Source of the DNA: Asticcacaulis machinosus
Lineage (GTDB): Bacteria; Pseudomonadota; Alphaproteobacteria; Caulobacterales; Caulobacteraceae
DNA length: 64,000 bases
Direction of reading: 5' to 3'
NCBI RefSeq assembly: GCF_028550435.1
Contig: NZ_JAQQKV010000002.1
Location: 186,001 to 250,000, forward strand
Below, one piece after another: positions 42,359 through 50,287 of this stretch. How positions within the stretch are numbered: the stretch's first letter is position 1; each line of letters begins with the position of its first letter. Made by a program: the position numbers and the translations under genes. The notes below the pieces were generated by a model. The model was not told where the DNA came from. It saw only the letters and a program-made list of their open reading frames with translations, and did not search any database.

Positions 42359-43102
42359 ATGTTATTACGTCTGCTGCTGTGCCTGATGCTGGTTCTGCCC
42401 ATAACGGCGGTAAGTTATGCCGGTGAGGTCAAGGTGGCGGTCGCCGCCAACTTCACGGAACCCGCCAAGGATATTGCCGCCGCCTTTAAGGCCCGTACCG
42501 GCCATGAGGCGAGTTTGAGCTTTGGGCCGTCAGGTCAGTTCTATACCCAGATCATGAACGGCGCGCCCTATGAGGTTTTCATGTCCGCCGATGCTGAGCG
42601 CCCCCTTAAGGCCGAAGCCGAAGGACTTGGGGTCAAAGGCACGCGCTTTGTCTATGCTTACGGGGCGCTGGTGCTGTGGAGCGCTGATCCAAAGCTGATT
42701 GACGCGAAAGGCGCGGTTCTCAAAAGCGGAAAGTTTAATAAGCTGGCCATCGCCGATCCGGGTACGGCGCCTTATGGCGTGGCTGCCGTTGAGACGCTCA
42801 GAAAACTGGGTGTTTATGACGCGGTAGCCCCCAAAATCGTCAAGGGCACGTCAATCGCCCAGACCTATAATTTCGTCTCAACCGGATCGGCGGAGCTTGG
42901 GTTTGTGGCCTTATCACAGATTTACCGCTCTAAAGACGGATCACGTTGGATTGTGCCGAAATCCTATTATACACCCATAGACCAACAGGTCATCCTGCTC
43001 AAAACCGGTGATAAAAACCCAGCCGCAAAGGCGTGGATGGCGTTTCTTAAATCACCCGAAGCGATCAGGATTATCCGCTCATATGGCTATGAGGTGCGTT
43101 GA
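42359..43102 (+). CDS. modA: Molybdate ABC transporter substrate-binding protein
   Basis: The 247-residue product has a signal peptide (1-21) and the ModA pattern: VKVAVAANFTEPAKDIAAAF, LSFGPSGQFYTQI, GAPYEVFMSADAERP, KLAIADPGTAPYG, STGSAELGFVALSQIY. It captures molybdate in the periplasm, supplying the cofactor of nitrate reductase encoded downstream. Its stop overlaps the modB start (TTGA). Confidence 0.95.
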   Translation: MLLRLLLCLMLVLPITAVSYAGEVKVAVAANFTEPAKDIAAAFKARTGHEASLSFGPSGQFYTQIMNGAPYEVFMSADAERPLKAEAEGLGVKGTRFVYAYGALVLWSADPKLIDAKGAVLKSGKFNKLAIADPGTAPYGVAAVETLRKLGVYDAVAPKIVKGTSIAQTYNFVSTGSAELGFVALSQIYRSKDGSRWIVPKSYYTPIDQQVILLKTGDKNPAAKAWMAFLKSPEAIRIIRSYGYEVR

Positions 43103-43779
43103 GCGTGGCAAGCGAAGGCCTTCTTGACGCAATCCATATCACCCTGTCGCTGGCGGCGGTGACGACGGTTCTGCTGCTGTTGATCGCCACGCCACTGGCC
43201 TGGTGGCTGGCGCGTGGACATAGTGTATTTAAGGATGTGGTCACCGCCATCACCACCCTGCCCATCGTTCTGCCGCCGACCGTGCTGGGGTTTTATTTGC
43301 TCGTGGCGATGGGGCCCAACAGTCCGCTGATGGTACTGTTTGAGCCGTTCGGCATCCGCACGCTCAATTTTACTTTCACCGGATTGGTCATCGGGTCAGT
43401 ATTCTATTCCCTACCATTCGCGGTACAACCGATCCGCAATGCCTTTGCCGCGATTGATCCTAAACAACTGGATGTCGCCTCATCCCTAAGTGCGTCACGT
43501 CTGCGTACCTTTTTTGAGGTGGCCCTGCCCCAGTCGCGGCGCGGCTTTATCACTGCCGCCCTGTTGGTGTTTGCCCATACCATCGGTGAGTTTGGCGTCG
43601 TGCTGATGATCGGCGGGTCAATCCCCGGCAAAACCGAAGTGATATCAATCCGCATCTATCAACTGGTCGAACAACTGCGCTGGGAGGAGGCCCACCAACT
43701 GGCGGCGGGGCTGGCCGTGTTTGCCTTTGCGATCATCATGACCCTGCTGTGGATGGATCGGCACCGGACAAAGCCATAA
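43099..43779 (+). CDS. modB: Molybdate ABC transporter permease
   Basis: The 226-residue protein has five to six membrane helices, the ModB opening LLDAIHITLSLAAVTTVLLLL and the permease coupling loop ASSLSASRLRTFFEVALPQSRRGFITA. Start is TTG 43099 (overlapping the modA stop) or GTG 43105. The ATPase gene modC does not follow. The next 245 bases hold only a terminator and a tandem repeat, so the ATPase must come from elsewhere. Confidence 0.93.
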   Translation: MSVASEGLLDAIHITLSLAAVTTVLLLLIATPLAWWLARGHSVFKDVVTAITTLPIVLPPTVLGFYLLVAMGPNSPLMVLFEPFGIRTLNFTFTGLVIGSVFYSLPFAVQPIRNAFAAIDPKQLDVASSLSASRLRTFFEVALPQSRRGFITAALLVFAHTIGEFGVVLMIGGSIPGKTEVISIRIYQLVEQLRWEEAHQLAAGLAVFAFAIIMTLLWMDRHRTKP

Positions 43780-43782
43780 AAA

Positions 43783-43812
43783 ACAGGCCCGCGAGGGGGT
43801 ACGCGGGCCTGT
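43783..43812 (-). terminator. Intrinsic terminator at the modB-narK junction
   Basis: Perfect 11-base arms ACAGGCCCGCG (43783-43793) and CGCGGGCCTGT (43802-43812) form a strong hairpin. The T run lies on the minus strand side (A run at 43778-43783), so it best serves transcripts coming from narK, though it sits four bases past the modB stop. Confidence 0.75.
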
Positions 43813-43877
43813 AAAGTTTCATCCGGATATCGGATAGTTTCAGATCGGATACGCAACGCTTACTAACACTTTTTAAG

Positions 43878-44001
43878 AGTCCCTCGCCGGGCGATGGCTC
43901 CGCCATCTTGGCCGCCGCCGCAATGGCGGCTTGAAGTTTAGTCCCTCGCCGGGCGATGGCTCCGCCATCTTGGCCGCCGCTGTAATGGTGGTTTAGGTGA
44001 A
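43878..44001. repeat. Two tandem copies of a 62-base hairpin-forming unit
   Basis: Units start at 43878 and 43940. The first 41 bases are identical, including GATGGC-TCC-GCCATC, which can form a hairpin. The ends differ by transitions in and around the second stem (CCGCC/GGCGG in unit 1, CCGCT/GGTGG in unit 2), so that the stem is kept by G-U pairs. The unit fills the gap beyond modB and was not seen elsewhere in the window. Confidence 0.75.
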
Positions 44002-44024
44002 AGACTGCCCCAAATCATCCAACT

Positions 44025-45236
44025 CTAAATCCGCGCATCGGCAATGGCCGCGCCCCAGGTGGTGCGCCAGCGACGCTTGATCAGGGTCAGGCCGCCGAAC
44101 GCAATCACCGCCAGCACCGCAAAGCCGATCAGGCCCGGCTGATAACTGCCCAGTGCCTGTTTCGAGACCCCAAGGCTGGCCGCCAGATAAAAGCCGCCAA
44201 TGCCGCCGAACATACCCACCAGCCCCGTCATGACGCCGATTTCACTGCGGAAACGCTGCGGCACCAGTTGGAACACCGCGCCATTGGCCATACCGAGCGC
44301 GCTCATGCCGATGATCAACACAAACAGAGTGGCATAGGCACTGGGTAGCTTGACGCTCATAATCACCAGAGCGATTGCCGCCACCACATACATGATCGAC
44401 AGGGTACGGATGCCACCGATCTTGTCGGCCAGACCGCCACCGATCGGGCGCACCAGAGAGCCTGCAAAGACACATGCCGCCGTAAAGAAGCCTGCAATAA
44501 CGGGCCCCAGACCATATTCGACGTTGAAATAGATGTTGAGCGAGGAACTCAGGCCCACAAACCCGCCAAAGCTGACGCCGTAAAACAGCATGAACCACCA
44601 CGCATCGGGCTCTTTCAGGATGCTCAGATATTGCTCAAGCTTTTTGGGCGCGGGCTGATCCGGCGCATCCTTGGCAAAGAGCATGTAGATGACAAAGGCG
44701 ATGATCAGCGGAATGGTCGCCAGACCAAACACAGTCGACCAGCCAAACATCTTGGCCAGGGACGGCGCAAACAAGGACGCGAACACGGTGCCGGAATTGC
44801 CGGCCCCGGCGATACCCAGCGCAATGCCCTGATACTGCGGCGGATACCAGCGCGACGCCAGCGGCAGGGCCACAGCAAACGACGATCCGGCAACCCCCAG
44901 CACAACGCCAAGTGCCAGAATGCCTTCATAGCTGCTGACATTCAAAAGCCAGGCCAGCAATAGGCCGGAAATCACGATCATCTGGCTGATGGCGCCGGTC
45001 ATTTTCGGGCCGATACGGTCAACCAGCACACCATTGACCATGCGCAATAATGCACCGGTCAGGATCGGCACGGCAACCATAAAGCCTTTTTCGGCAGGTG
45101 TCAGGCCCAGATCGGCGGCAATCTGCACACCGAGGGCGCCCAGCAATACCCAGACCATGAAGCTCATGTCGAAATAGAGAAAGGCGGAAAACAGGGTCGG
45201 GGCGTGCCCGGCCTTAAGGAACTCTTTGGATATCAT
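44025..45236 (-). CDS. narK: Nitrate/nitrite MFS transporter
   Basis: The start chosen is ATG 45236 (MISKEFLKAGHAPTL), giving 403 residues, the normal NarK/NasA size. A longer open frame to 45581 lacks family sequence. Twelve membrane helices are visible, with the nitrate signatures GxxNxG-like AGAGNSGTVFASLF and GMFGGIGGFYLAA, and an MFS loop VDRIGPKMTGA. It moves nitrate in and probably nitrite out. It is divergent from nasT, and its leader can form hairpins like the NasT targets of the other two operons. Confidence 0.93.
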   Translation of the reverse strand: MISKEFLKAGHAPTLFSAFLYFDMSFMVWVLLGALGVQIAADLGLTPAEKGFMVAVPILTGALLRMVNGVLVDRIGPKMTGAISQMIVISGLLLAWLLNVSSYEGILALGVVLGVAGSSFAVALPLASRWYPPQYQGIALGIAGAGNSGTVFASLFAPSLAKMFGWSTVFGLATIPLIIAFVIYMLFAKDAPDQPAPKKLEQYLSILKEPDAWWFMLFYGVSFGGFVGLSSSLNIYFNVEYGLGPVIAGFFTAACVFAGSLVRPIGGGLADKIGGIRTLSIMYVVAAIALVIMSVKLPSAYATLFVLIIGMSALGMANGAVFQLVPQRFRSEIGVMTGLVGMFGGIGGFYLAASLGVSKQALGSYQPGLIGFAVLAVIAFGGLTLIKRRWRTTWGAAIADARI

Positions 45237-45304
45237 GACGAACCTGCGATGACATGACGTGCGTAAGCACGCGTGTGGGGGAATGTAAGGTTGAGTTACG
45301 ACTG

Positions 45305-45382
45305 TCCGGTTCGTCCCGGAACACTGACCCTCGTTGGCCAGTTCCCCAATCGCTGTTATCTCTATCCATAAGCGATATGGCC
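45305..45382 (-). promoter_or_regulatory. Structured narK leader with ANTAR-like hexaloop hairpins
   Basis: Read on the minus strand, ACTGGCC-AACGAG-GGTCAGT (45342-45323) is a 7-bp stem with a six-base loop having A1 and G4. It is followed two bases later by TCCGG-GACGAA-CCGGA (45320-45305), a hexaloop with G1 and G4. Upstream, GGCCA (45382-45378) can pair with TGGCC (45340-45336), enclosing ATCGCT/AGCGAT, which would compete with the first hexaloop. No terminator T run follows. Confidence 0.4.
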
Positions 45383-45510
45383 CCCTCGCGTCAAGATGGC
45401 CTGATTTTTTTGTCACACAAGCGTCATTTGGTGAACCGTACCCTCTTGCGCAACGCAGCATTTTTAGCATAGCCCTAAGGGGCGATTCACGCCTCCCCGA
45501 AGTGCCGCCG

Positions 45511-46098
45511 ATGAATGTTCTGATTATCGATCCCGATGATGCCCGCGCGGCCCTTGTGGCCGAAGGCATACGCGCGGACACGGCTCATCAGGACGCCACC
45601 ATCCATCACTGGCCGCGGTTCGAACTGGCGCGCCTTAAGGACATCAACCCGGAGATGGTGATCATCGCCTGCGAGAGTCCTGATCGCGATACGCTTGATG
45701 CGCTCCAGATCGCCCATGAGCAGGCCCCGCGACCGGTGGCTATGTTCGTTGACCGCTCAGACGCCAACACGACGGCTGAGGCACTGGAGGCAGGCGTCGC
45801 CGCCTACATCGTCGATGGCTATTCACCGAACCGGGTCGCCTCGATCCTGACGGTCGCGACCCATCGCTTTAACCTGATGCAGACCCTTCGCAATGATCTG
45901 ACCAAGGCTAAGGCCGACCTAGCCGCGCGCAAGAGCATCGACCGCGCCAAGGGAGTTTTGATGACCTCACGCGGGATCAGCGAAGACGACGCCTATAAGA
46001 TTTTGCGCAAGCATGCCATGGATACCGGCCGGCCGATGGCGGCCGTCGCCGCCGATATTCTGGCTATATCCGGCCTTTTGAAACCGGGAGAAGGATAA
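45511..46098 (+). CDS. nasT: NasT, ANTAR-domain transcription antiterminator
   Basis: The start at ATG 45511 (MNVLIIDPDD) gives 195 residues; an upstream extension lacks family sequence. The N-terminal pseudo-receiver keeps the fold, but the phosphoacceptor region reads IIACESPDRD, with no Asp at the usual place as far as I can align. The C-terminal ANTAR domain (about 125-190) shows KSIDRAKGVLMTSRGISEDDAYKILRKHAM. NasT binds hexaloop hairpins in nitrate operon leaders and prevents termination when released by NasS. Its stop overlaps the nasS start (TAATG). Confidence 0.94.
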   Translation: MNVLIIDPDDARAALVAEGIRADTAHQDATIHHWPRFELARLKDINPEMVIIACESPDRDTLDALQIAHEQAPRPVAMFVDRSDANTTAEALEAGVAAYIVDGYSPNRVASILTVATHRFNLMQTLRNDLTKAKADLAARKSIDRAKGVLMTSRGISEDDAYKILRKHAMDTGRPMAAVAADILAISGLLKPGEG

Positions 46099-47237
46099 TG
46101 GTTCTAAGCCTGAAGATCGGTTTCAGCCCGCTCAACGACTCAGCCCTTGTGCTGCTGGGCGAGGCGCTGGGTTATTACACCGCCGAAGGACTGGATGTAA
46201 CGCTCAGCCGCGAAGCCAACTGGTCGAACATTCGCGACAAGATGTCTTACGGCCTGCTCGATGCGGCCCATGTGCTGGCGCCCATGCCATTGTCGCGCGG
46301 GCTGGGCCTTGGGCCTACTTTGGGCAAGATCATCGCCCCGATGGCGCTGGGCGCCAATGGCAACAGCGTGGTGGTATCGTCACGTCTGATGAACGCGCTG
46401 ATCCACGACGATAAAACGAGATTGCTGGATACTGCCCGCGCCCTTCGTGATGAGATTTCCAGGCGCCGTGCGGTCGGTGCACCCAAGGTCGTTCTGGCCA
46501 TGCCCTTTGCCTATTCGCCCCACCATTTCGTGCTGCGTCACTGGGTGGCCGCCGGCGGCATTGATCCTGACCGTCAGGTGCAGTGGGTGGTTTTGCCGCC
46601 GTCGCGGATGGCCGATGCCCTGCGCGACGGGGTGATCGACGGCTTCTGCTCCGGCTCACCCTGGCCGCAGATGGCACAGCTTAATGGCGACGGGCAGGTA
46701 CTGTTTTCCGACCCCGATTTCTGGACGCTCAAGCCCGAAAAGGTGTTAGGGGTGCGTGAACCGTGGGCCAATGAGAACCCTGATGGCGTGATTGCCCTGG
46801 TGCGCGCCTTGCTGAGGTCAGCACAGTGGGCAAAGGATGCCAGCACGTCCGATCTGGCTCAAATTCTGGCGCAACCGGGCTATGTCGGGGCACCGCTGGA
46901 GGCCATTGAGTTGGCCCTATCAACCGAAGGGGCCGGCCTGCTGCTTGACCCGCAAACCACGACCTTCCCGTGGATCAGTCATGCCAAATGGTTCATGGGG
47001 CAGTTCGTCCGCTGGGGGCTTACGACGCCGGAGCATGACTTTGACACCATTGCCCGCCAGATCTACCGGCCCGACCTGTGGCGACAGGCAGCAGCGTCTC
47101 TGGGGCTCGATATTCCTGCCACCGATGAAAAAACCGAAGGCGGTGAGCCCGTGCCGTGGACGCTGAACGCCACACCTAACCCCATTTTAATGCCCGCAAA
47201 TGAGCTGTTTGACGGTGGTATTTTCCGCAGCGCCTGA
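46098..47237 (+). CDS. nasS: NasS, cytosolic nitrate/nitrite sensor
   Basis: The 379-residue protein is a paralog of the nitrate-binding protein NrtA without a signal peptide: LKIGFSPLNDSALVLLGEALGYYTAEGLDVTLSREANWSNIRDKM, AAHVLAPMP, GANGNSVVVSS, FCSGSPWPQ, GVREPWANENP. In other alphaproteobacteria NasS holds NasT inactive until nitrate or nitrite binds. It shares one base with the nasT stop, so the two are made together. A weak AAAGGC/GCCTTT hairpin follows at 47286-47303. Confidence 0.93.
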   Translation: MVLSLKIGFSPLNDSALVLLGEALGYYTAEGLDVTLSREANWSNIRDKMSYGLLDAAHVLAPMPLSRGLGLGPTLGKIIAPMALGANGNSVVVSSRLMNALIHDDKTRLLDTARALRDEISRRRAVGAPKVVLAMPFAYSPHHFVLRHWVAAGGIDPDRQVQWVVLPPSRMADALRDGVIDGFCSGSPWPQMAQLNGDGQVLFSDPDFWTLKPEKVLGVREPWANENPDGVIALVRALLRSAQWAKDASTSDLAQILAQPGYVGAPLEAIELALSTEGAGLLLDPQTTTFPWISHAKWFMGQFVRWGLTTPEHDFDTIARQIYRPDLWRQAAASLGLDIPATDEKTEGGEPVPWTLNATPNPILMPANELFDGGIFRSA

Positions 47238-47430
47238 GCGATTAAGTCGGTAATTTCAAACGTAACCATTTTCCCCGCGCGCCCGTAAAGGCCCCAAAGC
47301 CTTTGAAACGGCGGTTTTGATGACCCTTTCGTGACATTTTTGCTGCACCGCATCGTCCCATATGAAAAATATTTCGCAAATGCACGAATTCCCATTGACG
47401 AAATACAAATTCGGGATGAGGCTCTAAGTA

Positions 47431-47505
47431 TAGCCAAGGACGGCTAAAGCGTTTTTATTCGCCAAGGGCGGCGTTTAAACCTCCACCATAAAGACATCGA
47501 CGTCT
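47431..47505 (+). promoter_or_regulatory. NasT (ANTAR) target RNA with three hexaloop hairpins, nitrate uptake operon
   Basis: Three consecutive stems carry six-base loops with A1 and G4: TAGCC-AAGGAC-GGCTA (47431-47446), CGCC-AAGGGC-GGCG (47460-47473) and AGAC-ATCGAC-GTCT (47492-47505). The last overlaps the 5' arm of the terminator at 47503-47560. This fits the known ANTAR antitermination design, with one extra hexaloop in the middle. Confidence 0.8.
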
Positions 47506-47560
47506 CAAGTTTTTATCGCACCGGTTTTCGATGCGAAAAATTCTTGAGGCGTTTTTTTTT
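47503..47560 (+). terminator. Leader terminator of the nitrate uptake operon
   Basis: CTCAAG (47504-47509) pairs with CTTGAG (47543-47548). An inner stem pairs TTTTTATCGCA with TGCGAAAAA, and a run of nine T residues follows (47552-47560). Two bases of the 5' arm belong to the third hexaloop hairpin, so the two structures exclude each other. Confidence 0.85.
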
Positions 47561-47584
47561 GCTCACACATTGGGGATATTGAAA

Positions 47585-48832
47585 GTGGCAAAACTTAAGC
47601 CTACCGGAAAACTGCGCCTTTTTTTCTGCGCAACCACTGCATTGACATGCAGCATCATCTCAAATTCATCTTTCGCCCAAGAGACAGTTGCTGAAGCTTT
47701 ACAGGCGTCAAAGCCTATACTCGAATCCCGCCTGAGATTTGAGAACGTGACGCAAGCTGGCCTGCGTGAAACCGGCGCCTTAACGTGGCGCAACCGCGTC
47801 GGTTTTCAGTCCGGTGAGTTCAAGGGTCTGAAACTGCTGGCCGAAATTGAAGATGTTCGCGCCCTTGATGGCGACTATAACTCAAACCTGAACGGCAAAA
47901 CCGCCTATGCGGTCGTGGCCGATCCGGAAGTGACTGAAATTAACCGCCTGCAACTGATCTGGACGCCGTCAGCCTTTACAACCGTAACCGTTGGCCGTCA
48001 GCGCATCGCCCTTGATGATCAACGCTTTATCGGCTCGGTCGGCTGGCGTCAGGATGAGCAGACCTTTGATGCCGCCCGCATCGACACGGCTGTTGGTAAG
48101 CTGAAACTGACCTATGCCTATATCACCGGCGTTAACCGGATCCTCGCCGAAGCCCGCGACTGGGATTCACAATCCCATGTCCTGAATGCCACCTACTCGA
48201 TATCTGAAGCCTTGAAAGTTCAGGCGTTTGACTACGCGCTTGAGTTCGATAATGCCGCGGCCAACTCGACCAATACTTACGGGGTACGTGCCACCGGCAG
48301 CCTGTGGGCATCGATGTTCAAGCTGGCCTATGCCGCCCAGTACGCCGAACAAAAGGATTACGCCAACAATCCGGCTGACTTTAAACTGGCGCAGTATTCG
48401 GCTGATTTCAGCGCGACCTACGACATCTTTACCGCCAAATTGAACTACGAAGTGCTTGAGGGCAACGGCACGCAGGGCTTCATCACGCCACTGGCCACTG
48501 TCCATGCGTTTCAGGGCTGGTCGGATGTCTTCTCGGCCAACGGCGGCAACAAAACCCACGTTAACGGCATCAAGGACATGAATTTCAGCCTGATCGCGGC
48601 CACCCACACCAAGGTGCCGTGGCTGATCAACCCGACCTTTACCGTCATTTACCGCGACCTTGAGACCGAACGTACCGGTCAGGCACTGGGCACCGAATGG
48701 GATGCGCTGGCCACAGCCGGCCTGACCAAAAACCTCAGCCTGATGCTGAAATATGCTGACTTTGAGCGCGCCAATACGGCGGCCCCCGCCTCCCGCACCA
48801 AGGTGTGGGTCGGCCTTGAATATAAACTTTAA
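47585..48832 (+). CDS. Outer-membrane channel of the nitrate operon (alginate-export-like porin)
   Basis: The start chosen is GTG 47585, 12 bases after a GGGGA ribosome site. An ATG at 47531 is inside the leader terminator and cannot be the start. The 415-residue product has a signal peptide ending SSFAQ, then alternating beta strands with aromatic girdles (GVRATGSLWASMFKLAYAAQYAEQKDY) and a final strand ending VWVGLEYKL, all typical of a 16-18-strand outer-membrane barrel. It resembles alginate_exp-type porins. First in the operon with the nitrate ABC importer, it probably lets nitrate through the outer membrane. Confidence 0.82.
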   Translation: MAKLKPTGKLRLFFCATTALTCSIISNSSFAQETVAEALQASKPILESRLRFENVTQAGLRETGALTWRNRVGFQSGEFKGLKLLAEIEDVRALDGDYNSNLNGKTAYAVVADPEVTEINRLQLIWTPSAFTTVTVGRQRIALDDQRFIGSVGWRQDEQTFDAARIDTAVGKLKLTYAYITGVNRILAEARDWDSQSHVLNATYSISEALKVQAFDYALEFDNAAANSTNTYGVRATGSLWASMFKLAYAAQYAEQKDYANNPADFKLAQYSADFSATYDIFTAKLNYEVLEGNGTQGFITPLATVHAFQGWSDVFSANGGNKTHVNGIKDMNFSLIAATHTKVPWLINPTFTVIYRDLETERTGQALGTEWDALATAGLTKNLSLMLKYADFERANTAAPASRTKVWVGLEYKL

Positions 48833-48861
48833 CCGCGAAGACTTTGAAGGACTTAACCACC

Positions 48862-50148
48862 ATGACCGATATTAAATCCAAAGCTGTCGCGGCCGAAATC
48901 CAGCCCTCACGCCGCACGCTGTTGACGGGCGCGGCGCTTACGCTGGCCGCCGCCAAGCTGGCCCTGCCCTCAGGGGCCTGGGCCGCCGGAAAGGGGCCGG
49001 AAGTCGCCTCGGCCCGCCTGGGCTTTATAGCGCTTACCGACGCCTCCCCGCTCATCATCGCCAAGGAGCGCGGCCTGTTCGCCAAGTACGGCATGCCCGA
49101 TGTTGAGGTACTGAAACAGGCCTCATGGGGCGCCACCCGCGACAATATCGTGCTGGGTTCAAAGGGCGGCGGCATAGACGGGGCCCATATCCTGTCACCG
49201 ATGCCGTACCAGTTTACGCTCGGCGTGGGTGCGCGCCCGACGCCGATGTATATTCTGGCCCGCCTCAACACCAACGGTCAGGCGATCAGCGTCGGCAACG
49301 ACCTGAAGAGCGTCTCCGTTGGCCTGAATGCGGCAGGCCTCAAGGCCAAGTTCGCCCAGATGAAAGCCGCCGGTAATATGGCCAAGGTCGCCATGACCTA
49401 TCGCGGCGGCACCCATGACCTGTGGGTGCGTTACTGGCTGGCAGCAGCAGGCGTGAACCCCGACACCGACTGCTCGACCATCGTCATTCCGCCGCCTCAG
49501 ATGGTCGCCAATATGAAGGCCGGAACCCAGGATGCCTTCTGCGTCGGCGAGCCGTGGAACGGCCAACTGGTCAATCAAAAGATCGGCTATACCGCCACCA
49601 CGACGTCTGAAATCTGGATGAACCATCCGGAAAAGGCGCTGGGGATGCGTGCCGATTGGGTTGATAAATATCCTAACGCCGCCAAGGCCTTGATCGCCGC
49701 CTGCATGGAAGCGGCCCAATGGTGCGACGCCAACCGTCAGGCCATGTGCGCTATCGCGGCCGGTCGTCAGTACATCAACGTACCGATCAACGACATCGTC
49801 CCGCGCCTACAAGGCAAGATCAATTACGGCGATGGTCGCAATGTCACCGGCTCTCCACACCTGATGAAGTTCTGGGCCGATTTCGCCGCCTTCCCGTTTA
49901 AGTCGCACGACGCCTGGTTCGTCACCGAGAACAAGCGCTGGGGCATCATCGATGATGCCGTGAATACGCAGGCGCTGGTGAATAAGGTCAACCGTGCCGA
50001 CCTGTGGCGCGAAGTCGCCAAACAGTACGGCATCAAAACGCCAGCTTCCGATTCACGCGGTGTTGAGAAATTCTTCGACGGCAAGGTCTTCGATCCGGCC
50101 AACCCTGCCGCCTACCTCAACAGCCAACCGATCAAGAAGCTCAGCTAA
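48862..50148 (+). CDS. nrtA: Nitrate ABC transporter substrate-binding protein (Tat-exported)
   Basis: The ATG at 48862 follows GAAGGA and gives 428 residues. A twin-arginine signal SRRTLLTGAALTLAAAKLALP leads the protein. The mature part matches NrtA/NasF: ARLGFIALTDASPLIIAKERGLFAKYGMPDVEV, ASWGATRDNIVLGS, GIDGAHILSPMPY, FCVGEPWNGQLV, WVDKYPNAAKALIAA. It binds nitrate in the periplasm and hands it to the permease. The cytosolic sensor NasS is its paralog. A palindromic element separates it from nrtB. Confidence 0.95.
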   Translation: MTDIKSKAVAAEIQPSRRTLLTGAALTLAAAKLALPSGAWAAGKGPEVASARLGFIALTDASPLIIAKERGLFAKYGMPDVEVLKQASWGATRDNIVLGSKGGGIDGAHILSPMPYQFTLGVGARPTPMYILARLNTNGQAISVGNDLKSVSVGLNAAGLKAKFAQMKAAGNMAKVAMTYRGGTHDLWVRYWLAAAGVNPDTDCSTIVIPPPQMVANMKAGTQDAFCVGEPWNGQLVNQKIGYTATTTSEIWMNHPEKALGMRADWVDKYPNAAKALIAACMEAAQWCDANRQAMCAIAAGRQYINVPINDIVPRLQGKINYGDGRNVTGSPHLMKFWADFAAFPFKSHDAWFVTENKRWGIIDDAVNTQALVNKVNRADLWREVAKQYGIKTPASDSRGVEKFFDGKVFDPANPAAYLNSQPIKKLS

Positions 50149-50149
50149 T

Positions 50150-50268
50150 CCCCCTCTCCCTGCGTGCGGGGAGAGGGCGGGGTGAGGGGCATTTTGATCG
50201 CAGGACTTGCCCCTCATCCGGCCTCGTTCCACTCGGCCACCTTCTCCCCGCTCTCGGGGAGAAGGGAT
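50150..50268. repeat. Palindromic element between nrtA and nrtB
   Basis: CCCCTCTCCC-TGCGTG-CGGGGAGAGGG near the left end and CTTCTCCCCG-CTCT-CGGGGAGAAG at the right end are two hairpins. The middle holds GGGGTGAGGGGC and its inverted partner GCCCCTCATCC. It fills the whole intercistronic gap. Confidence 0.75.
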
Positions 50269-50287
50269 AAAAACAAAGGTTTTACTC

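Noticed and set aside
43783-43812. Hairpin as a dedicated modB terminator
   Set aside because: The hairpin is strong but has no T run on the plus strand; the run lies on the minus-strand side, so it was assigned to narK.
45237-45581. N-terminal extension of narK
   Set aside because: The extra 115 residues have no family similarity and run across the divergent promoter region and into nasT.
47531-47584. ATG 47531 as start of the outer-membrane channel
   Set aside because: It lies inside the leader terminator stem and would place a coding start before the T run; the GTG at 47585 has a ribosome site and a clean signal peptide.
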